Below are positions 1 to 8,620 of a DNA stretch of 64,000 nt, one piece after another. Location of the stretch: NCBI GenBank assembly GCA_949292785.1, contig CASFBK010000002.1, positions 285,728-349,727 of the forward strand, written 5' to 3'. The translations under genes and the position numbers were made by a program. Each line of letters starts with the position of its first letter. Position 1 is the first letter of the stretch. This DNA comes from an uncultured Eubacteriales bacterium. GTDB lineage: Bacteria > Bacillota > Clostridia > Lachnospirales > Lachnospiraceae. A model generated the notes under the pieces. The model did no database searches and was not told the DNA's origin. It saw nothing but the letters and a program-made list of their open reading frames with translations.

Positions 1-936
1 GAAGCGGGCATTTTTGGTTTCACAACCGGGAATCGGGGCGGTGTGAATAAAGGGAATATTTTTAACCAGTGCTTCTGTGCTGGTAAGTCCACCGGGCTTG
101 GTATAGAGAAGGTCTGCACTGTCCATGTAGAGACTGACCTGGTCGGTGAAGTCCAGAACTCGTACCTGAGGTTTGGCTGCAAACTTTTCCCGCAGGGAGC
201 TTTTTAGTTCTTCGTTATTTCCTCCCATTACCACGATAGTGGCTTTTTCCTCTGTTTGTTTCAAAAAAGAACGAATCAGCGGAGCCAAGTGTCCAAATCC
301 CATACTGCCGGACATAATTAATACCACAAAGGAATCCAGAGGCAGTCCGGTAAGCTTTCGGGCTTCGGACTTTGGAACTTTTGTAAGAAAGCTGCCGGAA
401 ACCGGAATCCCAAGGGGCAGCAGTTTTTTCTCCGGAATTCCTTTTTTGCGAAACTCCGGAATCAAATCAGGATGTCCAATGACATAGTAATCCAGGTTCG
501 TTTCTTCCCAAAACGGAATAGACGTATAATCTGTCGCAATGGCAACGGTCAGAATATCCAGTTTATATTTCTTCTTTATGTAAGTAAGAGTCTGTGCCGG
601 AAACAGATGGGAAGTGATGACGATATCATAGTGATTTTCTGTAATATAATGATACATCTGTTTCGCATATCGGCAGTTGGCAAAGTACACCGGGGATTTT
701 GTTTTGGTGTTGCTGATAAAGCCACCGGCGCGATAGGCAAGTCCGAAAATGTGCGGAGTCTTGCTTGCTACGTTGATGTAGGTCTTACTTACTGCATGAG
801 AGGTACGCTTTCCTGCAAAAAGCAGTGCGTCCATAAATTCACATGTTACATTATGAGAACAAAGATTTTCATAAACTGCAAGAGCGGCGGAGTTGTGCCC
901 CTGTCCGGTATTGCAGGATAAGATTAATACTTTCAT
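1..936 (-). CDS. Partial glycosyltransferase, MGDG synthase / diacylglycerol glucosyltransferase family
   Basis: The reverse strand is open from an ATG at 936 to the left edge, giving 312 N-terminal residues; the C-terminus lies outside the window. A Shine-Dalgarno GGAG stands before the ATG. The N-terminus MKVLILSCNTGQGHNSAA is the glycine-rich GxGHxxAA loop of the monogalactosyldiacylglycerol synthase N-domain, and TKPGGLTSTEA near the visible end is the nucleotide-sugar binding signature of the GT28 C-domain. Family members add sugar from UDP-glucose or UDP-galactose to diacylglycerol at the inner face of the membrane, making glycolipids. No signal peptide is seen. The acceptor and sugar cannot be read from the sequence. 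Confidence 0.9.
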   Translation of the reverse strand, partial: MKVLILSCNTGQGHNSAALAVYENLCSHNVTCEFMDALLFAGKRTSHAVSKTYINVASKTPHIFGLAYRAGGFISNTKTKSPVYFANCRYAKQMYHYITENHYDIVITSHLFPAQTLTYIKKKYKLDILTVAIATDYTSIPFWEETNLDYYVIGHPDLIPEFRKKGIPEKKLLPLGIPVSGSFLTKVPKSEARKLTGLPLDSFVVLIMSGSMGFGHLAPLIRSFLKQTEEKATIVVMGGNNEELKSSLREKFAAKPQVRVLDFTDQVSLYMDSADLLYTKPGGLTSTEALVKNIPFIHTAPIPGCETKNARF

Positions 937-966
937 AAAATTTACTCCTTTCATAATAGTATACCG

Positions 967-995
967 CAAAAAAGGAGCTGCGTCAAAGCAGCCCC
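967..995 (-). terminator. Rho-independent terminator of the cellobiose phosphorylase gene
   Basis: On the reverse strand GGGGCTGC (995-988) pairs with GCAGCTCC (981-974) around a 6-nt loop, followed by a T run (973-968). It lies between the phosphorylase stop and the downstream glycosyltransferase start, so the two genes on this strand are probably separate units. Confidence 0.8.
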
Positions 996-1030
996 CGTTT
1001 ATAAGAAGGAAGTAAATATGAAACCTGTGT

Positions 1031-3472
1031 TTAACCCATAACAGCTACTACATGAACGGATTTTTCGGTCATGCTGCTATTGTAAGGAATGATATTTCCG
1101 GAAATTTCCATTCCGTCTACGGTGAGTTTGGTAATGCCTTTTTCTACCTGTTTTGGATTTAATACTTCAATGTGATAGTCAATACCGCGGAACGTCCGTG
1201 TTATCTCAAAGCCTTTTAAGTGCTTTGGAATACATGGGTCAATCATCAGTCCGTCATAATCCGGTCGGATACCCAGAATGTACTGGGAAACATTTAAGAA
1301 TGTCCATGCCGCGGTTCCGGTCAGCCAGCTGTTTTTCGCCTCTCCAAAGTTTGGCGCATCTTTTCCGGCTATCATCTGGGAGTATACATAGGGCTCGGTT
1401 CTGTGAACCTCGCTGATTTCCTCTAAGTAAGCGGGACAGGTTCTGGTGTATACCTGCCATGCCCGGTCTCCGCGTCCAATCACTGTTTCCGCAATGGAAA
1501 TCCATGGATTATTGTGGCAGAAAATACCTGCATTTTCTTTGTAGCCGCCCGGATAGGAGGTGATTTCTCCAAGCTCCACATGATACTTAGTGTAGCATGG
1601 CTGCAACAGTACAATACCGTATTTCGTATCCAGATATTTTTCAACGGATTCCATAGACTTCTGGCACAGTCCCTGGTCTTTTCCGATTTCAGCCATAACA
1701 CAGAACCCCTGTGGCTCAATAAAGATTTTTCCTTCCTCACAGTCCTTAGAGCCTACTTTATTGCCATAAGCATCATAAGCACGCATGAACCATTCGCCGT
1801 CCCAGCCAGCATGGATAACAGCCTGCTCCATGTCTGCGATTGCCTCTTCGGCTTCGTCGGCATCTGCATCAAGTCCCTGATGGCGGCAAATCTGCACGTA
1901 ATCCTTACCATAGCGGACAAACATACCTGCGATAAAAACAGATTCTGCCACAGGCCCTTCGGATGGACCAAAGGTCTGGAAGGATTCGCCCGGTTCTTCG
2001 GAAAAGCAGTTTAAGTTCAGACAGTCATTCCAGTCTGCGCGCCCAATTAATGGGAGCTTGTGCGGTCCAAGATGTGTCATAGTGTAGCGGAAGGAACGAC
2101 GTAAATGTTCCATAAAATCGGTTGCTTTGGAGGCGTCGCTGTCATAAGGAGTGATTTCCTCTAAAATAGAGTAGTCTCCGGTTTCTTTGAGATAAGCAGC
2201 CGCAGCGGCAATGAGCCACAACGGGTCATCGTTAAAACCGCTTCCGATATCAGCATTTCCTTTTTTGGTCAAAGGCTGATACTGATGATAAGCGCTTCCG
2301 TCTTCAAACTGGGTAGCGGCAATATCTAAAATACGTTCTCTTGCACGGTCCGGAATCAGATGTACGAAGCCCAGTAAGTCCTGACAGGAATCACGGAATC
2401 CCATGCCTCTTCCGATACCGGATTCAAAGTAGGAAGCGGAACGCGACATATTAAAGGTCACCATACACTGATACTGATGCCAGATATTTACCATACGGTC
2501 TAACTTCTTTTCCTCGGAAGATACGCTAAAGTGTGACAGCAGGTTCTCCCAATAGGAGGCAAGCTCCGTTAATGCAGCGTCAGCCTTTTCGGCAGTGTTG
2601 AACTTATCCAGCAGAGCCAGAGCGGGGGCGCGGTTTATCTGGTTTAATCCCACCCATTTTTCTTCCGGCTTGTTTTCGATGTATCCCAAAACGAAAACAA
2701 GGGTTCTGGATTCACCTGGCGCAAGCGTGATTTTCAGATGGTGAGAGCCAACAGGAGCCCATCCGCTTGCAATGGAATTACCGGATGTTCCGGCAGCTAC
2801 AACAGCGGGAGCAGAGTTCTCTCCGTAAGCCCCAAGGAAAGTGTCGCGGTCCGTATCGAAGCCTTCAACGGGTGCATTTACTGCGAAAACAGCATAGTGG
2901 TTCCGGCGTTCCCGGTATTCTGTTTTATGGTAGATTTCAGAGCCATGTACCTCTACTTCTCCAGTGTTGAAATTACGCTGGAAATTAGTCATATCATCCA
3001 TGGCATTCCAGAGACAGAATTCTACATAAGAGAATAAGTCAATTTCTTTTAAGGTTTTCGAAGTGTTGGTTAAGGTCAGTTTGTTTACCTCGCAGGAAGC
3101 GCCAACCGGAACGAAATTAGTTAAAACAGCAGAAAGACCGTTTTTACTGCCTTCAAAAACAGAGTAGCCAAGCCCATGGCGGCAGCAATAAGTATCAAGC
3201 TCTGTCTTGCATGGCATCCAGCCGGGATTCCAGACAGTATCGCCGTCTTTGATGTAATAATAATGTCCATTGCTGTCATAGGGTACATTATTGTAACGAT
3301 ATCTGGTCAGACGCAGAAGCTTTGCATCCTTGTAAAAGCTGTATCCGCCGCAGGTATTAGAAACCAGAGAAAAGAAACTTTCGCTTCCAAGGTAATTAAT
3401 CCACGGCAGCGGCGTTTTCGGTGAAGTGATGACATATTCTTTTCTTGTATCATCGAAATATCCAAATTTCAT
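1031..3472 (-). CDS. cbpA: Cellobiose phosphorylase (GH94)
   Basis: 813 residues, the usual length for GH94 cellobiose phosphorylases. It reversibly splits cellobiose with phosphate into glucose 1-phosphate and glucose in the cytoplasm; no signal peptide is present. The N-terminus ([33 protein letters not shown]) and the catalytic region [12 protein letters not shown] with general-acid Asp at about residue 483 match characterised cellobiose phosphorylases over the whole length. FCHNNPW and GTAAW near the C-terminus line the phosphate site. The gene is transcribed divergently from a LacI regulator and a sugar ABC importer, which fits uptake of cellobiose followed by energy-saving phosphorolysis. 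A LacI-type operator lies just downstream of its promoter. Specificity for cellobiose rather than a close disaccharide is inferred from similarity. Confidence 0.93.
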   Translation of the reverse strand: MKFGYFDDTRKEYVITSPKTPLPWINYLGSESFFSLVSNTCGGYSFYKDAKLLRLTRYRYNNVPYDSNGHYYYIKDGDTVWNPGWMPCKTELDTYCCRHGLGYSVFEGSKNGLSAVLTNFVPVGASCEVNKLTLTNTSKTLKEIDLFSYVEFCLWNAMDDMTNFQRNFNTGEVEVHGSEIYHKTEYRERRNHYAVFAVNAPVEGFDTDRDTFLGAYGENSAPAVVAAGTSGNSIASGWAPVGSHHLKITLAPGESRTLVFVLGYIENKPEEKWVGLNQINRAPALALLDKFNTAEKADAALTELASYWENLLSHFSVSSEEKKLDRMVNIWHQYQCMVTFNMSRSASYFESGIGRGMGFRDSCQDLLGFVHLIPDRARERILDIAATQFEDGSAYHQYQPLTKKGNADIGSGFNDDPLWLIAAAAAYLKETGDYSILEEITPYDSDASKATDFMEHLRRSFRYTMTHLGPHKLPLIGRADWNDCLNLNCFSEEPGESFQTFGPSEGPVAESVFIAGMFVRYGKDYVQICRHQGLDADADEAEEAIADMEQAVIHAGWDGEWFMRAYDAYGNKVGSKDCEEGKIFIEPQGFCVMAEIGKDQGLCQKSMESVEKYLDTKYGIVLLQPCYTKYHVELGEITSYPGGYKENAGIFCHNNPWISIAETVIGRGDRAWQVYTRTCPAYLEEISEVHRTEPYVYSQMIAGKDAPNFGEAKNSWLTGTAAWTFLNVSQYILGIRPDYDGLMIDPCIPKHLKGFEITRTFRGIDYHIEVLNPKQVEKGITKLTVDGMEISGNIIPYNSSMTEKSVHVVAVMG

Positions 3473-3546
3473 AAATAAGTCCTCCTGAAAAATATAATTG
3501 ATAAAAGAATATCAAAAGTCGTAATTGTTGCAAAAATTCCAACTAT

Positions 3547-3563
3547 TACGAAAACGATTAAGT
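3547..3563. promoter_or_regulatory. LacI-type operator 1 (cellobiose phosphorylase side)
   Basis: The 17-mer tacgaaaacgattaagt occurs here and again at 3847-3863, identical and exactly 300 bp apart. It lies about 20 bp downstream of the -10 box of the reverse promoter at 3583-3611, a typical repression position. The central CG flanked by A and T tracts is typical of LacI-family operators; the adjacent LacI gene (3901-4926) is the obvious partner. Confidence 0.75.
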
Positions 3564-3582
3564 GAATTAAATTTATGAATAG

Positions 3583-3611
3583 AGTATAGAGCAAAAAAAA
3601 CGGAAAATCAA
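3583..3611 (-). promoter_or_regulatory. Sigma-A promoter of the cellobiose phosphorylase gene
   Basis: Reading the reverse strand, TTGATT (3611-3606) and TATACT (3588-3583) are separated by 17 bp. Operator 1 follows downstream. The region 3473-3900 holds nothing else except the divergent promoter, both operators and an AT-rich spacer. Confidence 0.65.
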
Positions 3612-3812
3612 TAAAAAAGCCTTTAAAATAAGCAAAATCAGCGGTTTAAACAAAAAAAGCAAAAAGAATATGGGCAATATGCTGGGAAAGAAGAAAGGGG
3701 TGAAAATAAGAGCATTTATATTTAATAAGGAAAATTTGTTTTGGATAATATGAAAAATGCACAAAAAACACATGCAAAAAATGGCAATAATGTTAGAAAA
3801 ACAAAAAATAGG

Positions 3813-3841
3813 TTGATTTTTTCCACCAAAGGGAATATAGT
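3813..3841 (+). promoter_or_regulatory. Sigma-A promoter of the lacI-ABC importer operon
   Basis: TTGATT (3813-3818) and TATAGT (3836-3841) are 17 bp apart, and operator 2 starts 5 bp after the -10 box, so a bound repressor would block the start site. The LacI gene would thus regulate itself and the importer. Confidence 0.65.
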
Positions 3842-3846
3842 AAAAG

Positions 3847-3863
3847 TACGAAAACGATTAAGT
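3847..3863. promoter_or_regulatory. LacI-type operator 2 (lacI/importer side)
   Basis: Second identical copy of tacgaaaacgattaagt, located at the expected transcription start of the lacI operon. See operator 1 at 3547-3563. Confidence 0.75.
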
Positions 3864-3900
3864 AACACAAACGCAGTTACAGAAAAAGGGAGAGTGAAAC

Positions 3901-4926
3901 ATGGTTTCGTTAAAAGATATAGCACAGAAATGCGGAGTATCGGCTGCTACTGTGAGTAAGGCACTAAATAATCAAAAAGATATTGGAGAAGAGACCAGGG
4001 AGAAGATTAAGAAGACAGCAGAGGAAATGGGGTATCTTCCCAACTCTGCAGCCAGAGCCTTGAAGACAAAACGTTCTTACAATATCGGCGTACTGTTTCA
4101 GGATGCTGCCCGCAGTGGTCTGACGCATGAATATTTCTCCGGTGTGCTGGACGGAATCATGGTAGAGGCAGAAAGGCGTGGGTATGACATCACTTTTATC
4201 AACACACATTCCGAGAAACGGCAGATGTCTTATCTGGAACATTGCCGTTACCGTAACTTTGACGGAGTCGTTATTGTATGCGTGGATGATTTTAATAATC
4301 CAACAGTACAGCAGTTGATGAATAACAGCAAGATACCGGTGGTCACTATCGACTATCTTCATCAGAACTGCACGGCAGTAAGTTCTAATAATGTCAAAGG
4401 AATAGAAGAACTGGTGCATTATATTTATGAAAAGGGACATAGAAGGATTGCTTATATCCATGGACAGGATTTTTCCTTTGTTACCCGAGAACGTCTGACA
4501 AGTTTTTACCGGGTGGTAGAGGAGCTTGGATTGGAGATTCCGGATGAATATATCCGGGAAGCCAATTACCTTGAGACAAAGGACACTGCCAGACAGACCA
4601 GAGAGCTGCTTAAATTAAAGAACAGACCTACCTGTATTCTTTATCCGGATGATACATCCTTAATCGGTGGAATGAATGTCATTAACGAGGCGGGATTGAG
4701 GATACCAGAGGATATTTCTGTGGCGGGATATGATGGAACGAAGATATCACAGCAGCTTTGCCCGAAGCTGACTACCATTCGCCAGAATACGGCAATGATT
4801 GGAAAAACAGCGGCGGACCATCTTATATTCCAGATTGAAAAACCGAAAACGGCTCTTATTGAAAGAGTTGTTATAGATGGGGAACTTCTTACAGGAAATT
4901 CTGTAGGAAATGCACCTGAGCAATAA
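3901..4926 (+). CDS. LacI-family transcriptional regulator of the cellobiose unit
   Basis: 341 residues, standard LacI/GalR length. The N-terminal helix-turn-helix is VSLKDIAQKCGVSAATVSKAL and the hinge helix is NSAARALKTKRS; residues from about 60 on form the periplasmic-binding-protein-like effector domain, with the typical VAGYDGTKISQQLCPKLTTI segment near the C-terminus. It should repress the divergent cellobiose phosphorylase gene and its own operon through the paired operators at 3547-3563 and 3847-3863. The importer binding protein starts 33 bp after its stop, so regulator and transporter share a transcript. The inducer, probably cellobiose or a related sugar, is inferred only from context. 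Confidence 0.92.
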   Translation: MVSLKDIAQKCGVSAATVSKALNNQKDIGEETREKIKKTAEEMGYLPNSAARALKTKRSYNIGVLFQDAARSGLTHEYFSGVLDGIMVEAERRGYDITFINTHSEKRQMSYLEHCRYRNFDGVVIVCVDDFNNPTVQQLMNNSKIPVVTIDYLHQNCTAVSSNNVKGIEELVHYIYEKGHRRIAYIHGQDFSFVTRERLTSFYRVVEELGLEIPDEYIREANYLETKDTARQTRELLKLKNRPTCILYPDDTSLIGGMNVINEAGLRIPEDISVAGYDGTKISQQLCPKLTTIRQNTAMIGKTAADHLIFQIEKPKTALIERVVIDGELLTGNSVGNAPEQ

Positions 4927-4959
4927 TATAACTTTATAAATGTTAAGGAGGATTTTACC

Positions 4960-6351
4960 ATGAAAAAGAAATTAGTAAGCGTATTGTTATGTCTCAGTAT
5001 GGCTTCCGCTATGTTGGCAGGATGTGGTTCTGGTAATGGAACAACAAACACAGACGCGCAGAAAGAAGAGGGGAATGGAGAAACATCAGATGGTGGAGAA
5101 GCATCTGACAGTGAGGAAGGAAAGGTATTAAACATTTACTGCTGGAATGAAGAATTTAAGTCCCGCATTACCGACCATTATCCAAGCTATGAGGTAGTAG
5201 ATGCAACAACAGGTAAGATTGGTGATGTAACGGTAAAATGGAACATTACTCCAAATGATGACAATGCATATCAGAACAATCTGGATGCTACCCTGTTAAA
5301 ACAGGCAGATGCAGCAGCAGACGATAAGATTGATATCTTCTTAGTAGAAGCTGACTATGCATTAAAGTATGTAGATACAGATTATACAATGCCGGTAGAA
5401 GATTTGGGAATTACCGAAGCTGATTTAGCAAATCAGTATCCGTATACCAAGGATATCGTAACGGATTCTAACGGGGTATTAAAAGGAGTTTCCTGGCAGG
5501 GATGCCCTGGTGCATTGTTCTATAACCGCGAAGCTGCAAAGGAAGTGTTAGGAACAGATGACCCAGCAGCAGTACAGGAATATGTAAAAGACTGGGATAC
5601 CTTTAGAGAAACTGCAAAAACCATGAAGGAGGGCGGATATTCCATTATGTCTTCCGTAAATGACAGTTATCGTGTATATTCCAACAATGTATCTTCCAAA
5701 TGGGTAGAAGATGGAAAAATCAACATTGATGATAATATTATGAAATGGGTAGATGATTCGAAAGAGCTGGTAGATGCAGGCGAAACAGGAACCCATGAAC
5801 TGTGGAGCGACGACTGGAGCAAAGGATTCTATCCGGAAGGAAAGGTATTCTGCTACTTTGGACCTGCATGGCTTATCAACTTCAGTATGGCTGCTGACAC
5901 CGAAGGAAGTATCGGATATGAAGGCGGCTGGGGTGCAACGGAAGGACCACAGGGCTTCTTCTGGGGCGGAACATGGATTTGTGCAGCAACCGGTACCGAT
6001 AACCCAAGCATCGTAAAAGATATTATGTATCAGATGACATGCAAAGAAGACATTATGACAGAAATTGTAAAAGATGATGATGATTTTGTAAATAATAAAC
6101 CTGCAATGGATAACATGGCAGCAGACACCAGCTATTCCAGTAAGATACTGGGTGGACAGAATCCGCTGAGCATTTACTGTGCCGGCGTAGAAGACCTTGA
6201 TTTGGGCAATCTTTCTGCATATGACCAGGGATGTAACGAAGAATTCCAGAATGCAATGAAAAACTACTTCGAGGGTAACGCCACAAAGGAAGAGGCATTA
6301 GACCAGTTCTATAAAGCAGTAGTAGAAAAATATCCGGAATTAACATATTAA
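4960..6351 (+). CDS. Sugar ABC transporter substrate-binding lipoprotein
   Basis: 463 residues. A signal peptide ends in the lipobox LAGC with lipidated Cys22, followed by an acidic Ser/Glu/Gly linker (about 24-52) and a family-1 extracellular solute-binding domain. Motifs such as CPGALFYNREAAKEVLG and GPAWLINF are typical of this family. The protein is anchored outside the membrane and delivers sugar to the two permeases encoded downstream. The ATG is preceded by a strong AAGGAGG. Neighbourhood (cellobiose phosphorylase, LacI) suggests cellobiose or short cello-oligosaccharides as substrate. A hairpin with a T run follows the gene and may keep binding-protein mRNA more abundant than permease mRNA. 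Confidence 0.9.
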   Translation: MKKKLVSVLLCLSMASAMLAGCGSGNGTTNTDAQKEEGNGETSDGGEASDSEEGKVLNIYCWNEEFKSRITDHYPSYEVVDATTGKIGDVTVKWNITPNDDNAYQNNLDATLLKQADAAADDKIDIFLVEADYALKYVDTDYTMPVEDLGITEADLANQYPYTKDIVTDSNGVLKGVSWQGCPGALFYNREAAKEVLGTDDPAAVQEYVKDWDTFRETAKTMKEGGYSIMSSVNDSYRVYSNNVSSKWVEDGKINIDDNIMKWVDDSKELVDAGETGTHELWSDDWSKGFYPEGKVFCYFGPAWLINFSMAADTEGSIGYEGGWGATEGPQGFFWGGTWICAATGTDNPSIVKDIMYQMTCKEDIMTEIVKDDDDFVNNKPAMDNMAADTSYSSKILGGQNPLSIYCAGVEDLDLGNLSAYDQGCNEEFQNAMKNYFEGNATKEEALDQFYKAVVEKYPELTY

Positions 6352-6388
6352 GAAATACTGACATTTGGAAGCGTGAGCTTTCAGAAAG

Positions 6389-6429
6389 ACCGTGCCTGTC
6401 AGGCAAGAAGAGGGGCAGGCATGGTTTTT
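6389..6429 (+). terminator. Intercistronic hairpin-T tract after the binding-protein gene
   Basis: accgtgcctgtc (6389-6400) pairs over 12 bp, with two G-U pairs, with ggcaggcatggt (6414-6425) and is followed by five T. It sits inside the operon, 37 bp after the binding-protein stop and about 105 bp before the first permease, so it probably acts as a leaky terminator and 3' stabiliser. A second pair, ggtacagtg (6444-6452) with cactgtacc (6497-6505), could form a larger stem further down. Confidence 0.7.
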
Positions 6430-6534
6430 CTATCTTAGCAGTGGGTACAGTGCTGACAGCAGCTCTGCCGTGGATGGTAGGAAGATATGCTGTGAACACT
6501 GTACCAAGAGTAGAAGGAAAAGGAGGTTTAAGGT

Positions 6535-7446
6535 ATGAAAAAGAATGCAAAAGCAGTCAGATATAATAAATGGGGCTATATCTTTCTGATACCATTTATT
6601 GTGGTTTTTGTAGTATTTCAGTTAATACCGCTGGTTACGACCATTTATAACAGCTTTTTTGAAAATTATATGTCAGGACTGACTCAGGTAGGTCCGAATT
6701 TTGTGGGAATGGAAAATTATAAAAAGCTGTTCACAGGAGGAGATGTCTGGATATATGCCAAAAATACCATGGTGATGTGGATTTTATGTTTTATCCCGCA
6801 GATTCTGTTATCCCTGCTGCTGGGCGCATGGTTTTCCGATGTGCAGTTAAAATTGAAAGGCTCCAGATTTTTTAAGACCGTTATCTATTTGCCAAATCTG
6901 ATTATGGCATCTGCATTTGCAATGTTATTCTTTACCCTGTTCTCTGATGGGGGACCTATCAATTCTATGTTGATGCAGATTGGATTTATTGACACACCTT
7001 ATAAATTCCTTTCCAATACAGGAAGCGCCAGAGGGTTGATTGCATTCATGAACTGTCTGATGTGGTTTGGAAATACCACAATACTTCTGATGGCAGGAAT
7101 GATGGGAATTGACACGTCTCTGTTTGAGGCAGCAGAAGTGGATGGAGCAACCTCCACCCAGGTATTTTTTAAGATTACCTTACCGCTGCTTCGTCCAATC
7201 CTGGTATATGTAATGATTACATCATTACTTGGCGGCTTGCAATTATTTGATGTTCCGCAGATTTTAACCAATGGAACCGGTGACCCGATGCGTACCACCA
7301 TGACCCTGATTATGTTCCTGAACAAACATCTGTACAGTAAGAACTATGGTATGGCAGGTGCATTATCTGTAATCCTGTTTATTATCAGTGCAATTTTAAG
7401 CTTTATTGTGTTTAAGGTAACTGGTAATGATAAGAGAAAGGGGTAA
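6535..7446 (+). CDS. Sugar ABC transporter permease, MalF-type
   Basis: 303 residues with about six membrane segments (first at about 14-38). The cytoplasmic EAA loop, FEAAEVDGATSTQVF then LPLLRP, is the docking site for the ATPase and identifies an inner-membrane binding-protein-dependent permease. AGGAGG stands 8 bp before the ATG. It pairs with the MalG-type permease that follows after 5 bp. No ATPase gene is present in the unit; members of this group commonly share one MsmX-like ATPase encoded elsewhere. Confidence 0.92.
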   Translation: MKKNAKAVRYNKWGYIFLIPFIVVFVVFQLIPLVTTIYNSFFENYMSGLTQVGPNFVGMENYKKLFTGGDVWIYAKNTMVMWILCFIPQILLSLLLGAWFSDVQLKLKGSRFFKTVIYLPNLIMASAFAMLFFTLFSDGGPINSMLMQIGFIDTPYKFLSNTGSARGLIAFMNCLMWFGNTTILLMAGMMGIDTSLFEAAEVDGATSTQVFFKITLPLLRPILVYVMITSLLGGLQLFDVPQILTNGTGDPMRTTMTLIMFLNKHLYSKNYGMAGALSVILFIISAILSFIVFKVTGNDKRKG

Positions 7447-7451
7447 TTACT

Positions 7452-8309
7452 ATGGAAAATCAGAAAAAGCAAAAGGGCATGAGCATACATGCAAGACGAA
7501 GCGTCGCCTATATTGTACTTGTAATGATTTCATTTTTCTGTCTGTTTTGGTTTTATGTCCTGTTTATCAATGCAACCAGATCAAACGGAGAATTGCAGAA
7601 AGGATTTACATTAATTCCAAGTACCAATCTTCTTACAAACTGGAAGAATCTGGTGAGCGGTACACTTCCAATCTGGTCAGGAATGTTGAACAGTTTAATC
7701 GTATCAGCTTGTAGTGCGGTATTATGCGTATACTTTTCTACCATGACCGCATACGCAATCCATGCTTATGAATTTAAACTGAAAAAATTTATCTATCCGT
7801 TTATTCTGATGATTATGATGATTCCGACGCAGGTAACGGCGCTTGGATTTGTTAAGCTGGTATCTAATATGGGACTTGAGGATTCCCTGATTCCATTGAT
7901 TGTGCCATCTGTTGCATCACCGGTTGTTTTCTTCTATATTAAACAATATATGGAAAGTTCCCTGCCGTTGTCTCTGATAGAAGCCGCCCGTATTGACGGT
8001 TCCGGAGAGTTTAAAACCTTTAATGCGATTGTGCTGCCGTTGATGAAGCCGGCGATTGCAGTACAGGCAATCTTCACTTTTGTAAGCAGCTGGAACAATT
8101 ATTTTACACCTGCATTGATTCTGCATAATGATAAAAAGAAGACCCTGCCAATTCTCATTGCACAGCTTCGTTCGGCAGACTGGCTGAAGTTTGACATGGG
8201 GCAGGTATATGTCATGATTGCATTTTCCATTTTTCCGGTTATCATTGTATATCTGATACTGTCCAAACACATTGTCCAGGGTGTTGCCTTAGGAAGTGTA
8301 AAAGGATAA
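7452..8309 (+). CDS. Sugar ABC transporter permease, MalG-type
   Basis: 285 residues, six predicted membrane segments, with the EAA loop IEAARIDGSGEFKTF and LPLMKP and the usual short C-terminus ending GVALGSVKG. It forms the translocation channel with the preceding permease. It is the last gene of the cellobiose unit, ending 21 bp before a strong terminator. Confidence 0.92.
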   Translation: MENQKKQKGMSIHARRSVAYIVLVMISFFCLFWFYVLFINATRSNGELQKGFTLIPSTNLLTNWKNLVSGTLPIWSGMLNSLIVSACSAVLCVYFSTMTAYAIHAYEFKLKKFIYPFILMIMMIPTQVTALGFVKLVSNMGLEDSLIPLIVPSVASPVVFFYIKQYMESSLPLSLIEAARIDGSGEFKTFNAIVLPLMKPAIAVQAIFTFVSSWNNYFTPALILHNDKKKTLPILIAQLRSADWLKFDMGQVYVMIAFSIFPVIIVYLILSKHIVQGVALGSVKG

Positions 8310-8330
8310 AGCGTAGAGAGCGTGAAAAAG

Positions 8331-8358
8331 GCTGACGTATGTTCGTCAGCTTTTTTTT
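8331..8358 (+). terminator. Rho-independent terminator of the cellobiose importer operon
   Basis: gctgacg (8331-8337) and cgtcagc (8344-8350) form a perfect 7-bp stem with a 6-nt loop, followed by eight T. Confidence 0.92.
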
Positions 8359-8501
8359 CGTCTATCACAGAAGGAAAAATAAGGAAACAGTTTCGTAAGA
8401 AATTCACAAAAATTATCTCTTTTTCAATATAACCACCCAAAATATATGAAAAATGCATAAAATACAACTAAAATACTGGCTGATTTATAGTAAAAATAAG
8501 G

Positions 8502-8515
8502 GAAAACGGTTACGC
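8502..8515. promoter_or_regulatory. Possible LacI/CcpA-type site upstream of the maltodextrin promoter
   Basis: gaaaacggttacgc resembles LacI-family and catabolite-response elements (A-tract, central CG) and lies 10 bp upstream of the -35 box at 8525. Which protein binds is not clear. Confidence 0.4.
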
Positions 8516-8524
8516 AAATTCAAA

Positions 8525-8554
8525 TTGACCGTTTCTTAACACATGCCATATAAT
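8525..8554 (+). promoter_or_regulatory. Sigma-A promoter of the starch/maltodextrin operon
   Basis: TTGACC (8525-8530) and a perfect TATAAT (8549-8554) are 18 bp apart. The interval 8359-8620 holds this promoter, the operators on each side, and an AT-rich leader. Confidence 0.75.
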
Positions 8555-8567
8555 CATCTTATCAAAA

Positions 8568-8585
8568 GCAAAAGCGCGCGTTTGC
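8568..8585. promoter_or_regulatory. Palindromic LacI-family operator of the starch/maltodextrin operon
   Basis: gcaaaagcgcgcgtttgc is an 18-bp palindrome with one mismatched pair, centred on CG, 13 bp after the -10 box. It resembles MalR-type operators (GCAAACG half sites). The LacI gene at the end of the operon (14590-15627) is the likely ligand. Confidence 0.65.
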
Positions 8586-8620
8586 CGGTGATGTCAGAAT
8601 TAAGATAGGAGGAAGGATTT

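Noticed and set aside
173-921. Two forward reading frames of 104 and 149 codons
   Set aside because: They lie opposite the partial glycosyltransferase, which has clear family motifs on the reverse strand.
3573-3959. Open frames in the cellobiose intergenic region
   Set aside because: Low-complexity Phe/Lys/Leu translations of AT-rich DNA without ribosome sites; the region is explained by promoters and operators.
6430-6550. A hydrophobic-looking frame (LAVGTVLTAALPW) upstream of the first permease
   Set aside because: No start codon with a ribosome site, and the stretch is explained by hairpins and the permease leader.
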